Positions 61,243 to 64,000 of a DNA stretch of 64,000 bases are shown here, piece by piece (the stretch's first letter is position 1; every line of letters starts with the position of its first letter). The stretch is taken from the NCBI RefSeq assembly GCF_963662255.1, contig NC_085060.1, positions 7,131,630 through 7,195,629 of the forward strand, in the 5' to 3' direction. The DNA comes from Cinclus cinclus. Lineage: Eukaryota > Chordata > Aves > Passeriformes > Cinclidae. The notes beneath the pieces are model-generated. The model worked only from the letters and a program-made list of their open reading frames with translations. It ran no database searches and was not told the DNA's origin. The position numbers and the translations under genes were made by a program.

Positions 61243-64000
61243 GAGCTAAGGGGAAGAAATCTGCATACGGTGTGTAATGCATTTATGAATTGGGTCTTTA
61301 ATAATTTACATTACCAGTTTAATACTTTGAATACAAATTATCTTGCCCATATGCTGTACTGACAAACATAAAAATAGAGTAATCAAAGCTGTAATAGCAC
61401 TACAGCAAAAAGACATAAAATGCCACTAGAAGGCTTAGGATAAATTATTGCATGCACACACCAGCTCTATGGCTCCCTGCTGCCAAAGGATGCATTGCAA
61501 TTTCTTCCTCAGACTTTGCATTTGGGCTTGAGAACTGATGTAGTACCAGGAGTACTGCTCAAAATTCTGCAAGACACGCAACTTTTAAGAAAGAAGAGGA
61601 AAGAAAAGAAGGCTCAAACTTGTTTGATAAACACTGCAATTTAAATTCTGCTCTGGCATTACATGGGCTGCCAAAAAATATAGCCCTCTAATTTTTAGGG
61701 AGCCCCCTTCTTCCTCCTGCAGGGTTAGTTGTGTGTGTTATAAACTGCAGTGCTGGCTTGCCATCTTCAGGCAGCTGCCACACACTGCACAGCATCTCTG
61801 TGCATTTCTTGTCCATCCCTGTGCTGTTTGGGGGTGGTGGGTGCAGCCTGATTCCCAAGGGAGGATGCACCAGCTGACCCAGGCAAAGGGCAGCATTAGT
61901 CCAGGCAAAACACAAGTTTCACCTCATCCCTCTTCACACATGAGCTTATTCCCCTCTAATGCCTGAGCTCTGAAGGGCTGGAGGAGGTGGAAGAGGATGA
62001 AACAGCCCTAGGCTCTTGGTGCTGCCTCTTGGCCAATCTTGTGCTGCAGTTTAGGTACAAGGTAACAGTATGGGAGGCCCTGGGAGCTCATAGATGCTGC
62101 AGACGACTGAGTAGTTTGTTTTTAGCAGTCTTTCGGTGCACGTGTGAGTGTGTACCAGGCACAGGGCTCTGGAGCAAAAGGAACAGGTTTGCAGAGCAGA
62201 GATGCAAGTTGAGCTCACAGGGAGCAGCTGCATTTGTAATTGTCAGTAGACCTTGTGTTGTACCTTGTGCCAGAGCCTCTGCTTTTAAATACCAGCCTAT
62301 TCATTGGTGCCACATCTCCAACACATCCCAGCTACAGGTAGTCTTTCACAAAAAGAGGTGTTTAAGGCTTGCCTTAACATACACTGAATTTCTCAGGTAT
62401 CAGGGTTACTCCATGCTGTAATCCATTTTGTGCTTCTAATACAATCAGTGAAAAATGAGGCTTCTTCCCAAATAAATCATCACCAATGAAGGAAATGATG
62501 ATTTTCCCCCAAGGCCTGAGGCTCCTGCAGTAGCAATGTCTTTTTCCAAAAGGCAGAGAACTCTGGGCAGGCTCATTCTGTGCTGCATGAGCTCACTGCC
62601 AGTCTCCCACGGATCTAAACCTTTTGCATATGAATGAGTTTTTCCTGCCTTTACCTCTACCACGATCTGCTGTTGTCTGTCTCCCTGGGATGTGGTGCCA
62701 GCACCTTGGGAATAGTGCACCCATGGGCTGGGGTTGTCCCTCTTTATCTCATCCGTTATTCCATATTTCGTGCGCCTCTCTCCCATGTGCTAAGGGAAGA
62801 GGAGTGAATGCCAGTGTTTGGCATCCTGTATCCTGGCAAGATGGGTGCTCAGGGCTGTAAGAAGTGTGAGTGAGAAAGAACATCCTCCTCCTGCCTAGCC
62901 TGCCAGTTCCTGTGTTCCACCTTGCTCTGCTCCTTGTGTTCCTCCAAAGCCTGGTTTTGCTTGTGAACAGGGGGTTTTGGATGAGCCCCACTCTGTCTCC
63001 TGGCCCTGGGAAGTAACCACAGGTTGCAAAGAGGCAACCAGAGCTTTTCCTGCCAGGGGCATGGGACCTGTCTGGGTGGGTAAAGGTACCTGTGTGAGTC
63101 AGAATGGGGAGAAACAGGTGGGTATCCAGCCCCCACTGGAAGAACTTTTCCCATTGCCAGATCTTCTGGAGAACAAGGCCCTCATTGATCCTTTTGAACC
63201 ACAAATAAATTGGATGGATCAAGATCACAATGAGAAATATCCCTATTTTCATCCAGAAGGGATTTTCAGTATAAAAAGGCTTTATGTGACTCATAAACTT
63301 TAACATTTATTTCTGCATATGAGGTAAATATTTCCCTCTCTGAACGTCTAAGCAATACAATTTTGTTTGACGCTTCCATTTGTATAAGTTTGAAGGTGAC
63401 AATAATTTACCTCTTTTCCCTTCCTGTATTTCCCCAAGCAATGCCATAAGCCAAAATAGAGCAAACTCAGCTCTGGCCGTTTGTCACTTGTCAGCTCTGT
63501 CCCTCAAATACGCTCAGTCAAGCTTTGTCCTGGAGTTTATGTTCGGGCACCTTCTGACCTCTAGCTGCTGGTAAACGGCTCTGCGTCCTGTTTAGAGGAA
63601 GAAATACAGCATACCTGTATGCAGTATTTCCCACTGCCAGGGCAGGCAGGAAAGAGAGATATAACTTAATCTAACTCCAGATAAATCATGATTTCACAGC
63701 GATCTGCCTGCCACAGGCAGTTGAGAGTCCCATCTCCTTGGCACTGTAACAACACTTGTCATTCAATGTCCCAAAGAGACCCACTCACGGCCAGAGATCA
63801 CAGGTGACTGAGAAGACGTCTGGAGTTGTAAACACCATCAATCTGGAGAAAACAAACACTCCAGGGTGCTGATGTCAGATGGGGATGTTTGAAGTCAGTG
63901 CTTGTCTCTGCAGAGCACAGGATGTGCACATGGGCTGCACACCTCCCCAGGTTTGGTACTACCTGAAGCTCCAGCAAATCCAGGGAGACAAAGTGCTGTT

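Larger units (their letters stand above)
56301..64000. other. Intergenic spacer, no gene recognised
   Basis: There are no recognisable exons or RNA genes. The region includes a 34-T run, two GGA-rich tracts and a T/TTTG-rich tract, listed separately. Minus-strand frames of 229 codons (60593-61282) and 185 codons (62749-63306) are the longest here. They contain low-complexity serine or mixed sequence without a recognised domain, so I do not call them genes. Confidence 0.45.

Noticed and set aside
60593..61282. Minus-strand frame of 229 codons
   Set aside because: It begins in a GGA/TCC microsatellite giving polyserine, and the rest has no recognised domain. The composition looks non-coding.
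62749..63306. Minus-strand frame of 185 codons overlapping a plus-strand frame of 108 codons
   Set aside because: It starts with a hydrophobic stretch but there is no recognised family, and frames overlap on both strands. I treat it as chance.
1..64000. Search for a new multi-gene or defence-type system
   Set aside because: The window is ordinary vertebrate chromosomal DNA with one complete gene, one partial gene and non-coding sequence. There is no operon, CRISPR array or gene cluster.

Overview
This window looks like a stretch of a bird nuclear genome. It is intron-rich and mostly non-coding, it holds several CR1-type retroposon tails (the dominant avian LINE, recognisable from ATTCTATG-like 3' ends and the conserved GGAAGGGACC block), and it has two strong CpG islands in otherwise CpG-poor DNA. 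It also contains one complete vertebrate gene, HMGB3, whose predicted 202-residue protein has the form I know from chicken. I see no prokaryotic, phage or CRISPR features.

Layout. Positions 1-8623 are best read as the first intron of a minus-strand gene whose signal-peptide exon (8624-8681) sits in a CpG island at about 7960-9160. I call this gene CD99L2 from the signal peptide, the phase-1 donor and the divergent CD99L2-HMGB3 order known from the human X chromosome. Positions 9.2-44.5 kb are a long spacer with no recognisable protein-coding gene. It holds CR1 fragments, a (GT)24 microsatellite, a 32-A tract preceded by a polyadenylation signal, a small CpG-rich patch at about 11.86-12.26 kb, and a few regulatory-looking patches. 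Positions 44.57-47.11 kb are the HMGB3 CpG-island promoter and the start of its first intron. HMGB3 lies on the plus strand: a non-coding exon 1 ending at 45221, four coding exons between 47944 and 50056, and a 3'UTR to about 50915. Positions 51-64 kb contain simple repeats, one CR1 fragment and no recognised gene.

How it works together. HMGB3 encodes a two-box DNA-bending chromatin protein. CD99L2 encodes a single-pass adhesion glycoprotein. The two are transcribed away from each other across about 36 kb, so the spacer is the natural place for enhancers of either gene. The most interesting signals are regulatory: a regularly spaced set of YY1-like motifs in HMGB3 intron 1, three Pumilio-type motifs in its 3'UTR, a perfect 14-bp inverted repeat at 33.4 kb, and an apparent retrocopy 3' end abutting a CpG-rich patch at 11.8 kb. 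I found no convincing evidence for a new multi-gene system; most long open frames here are CpG-island or chance artefacts.
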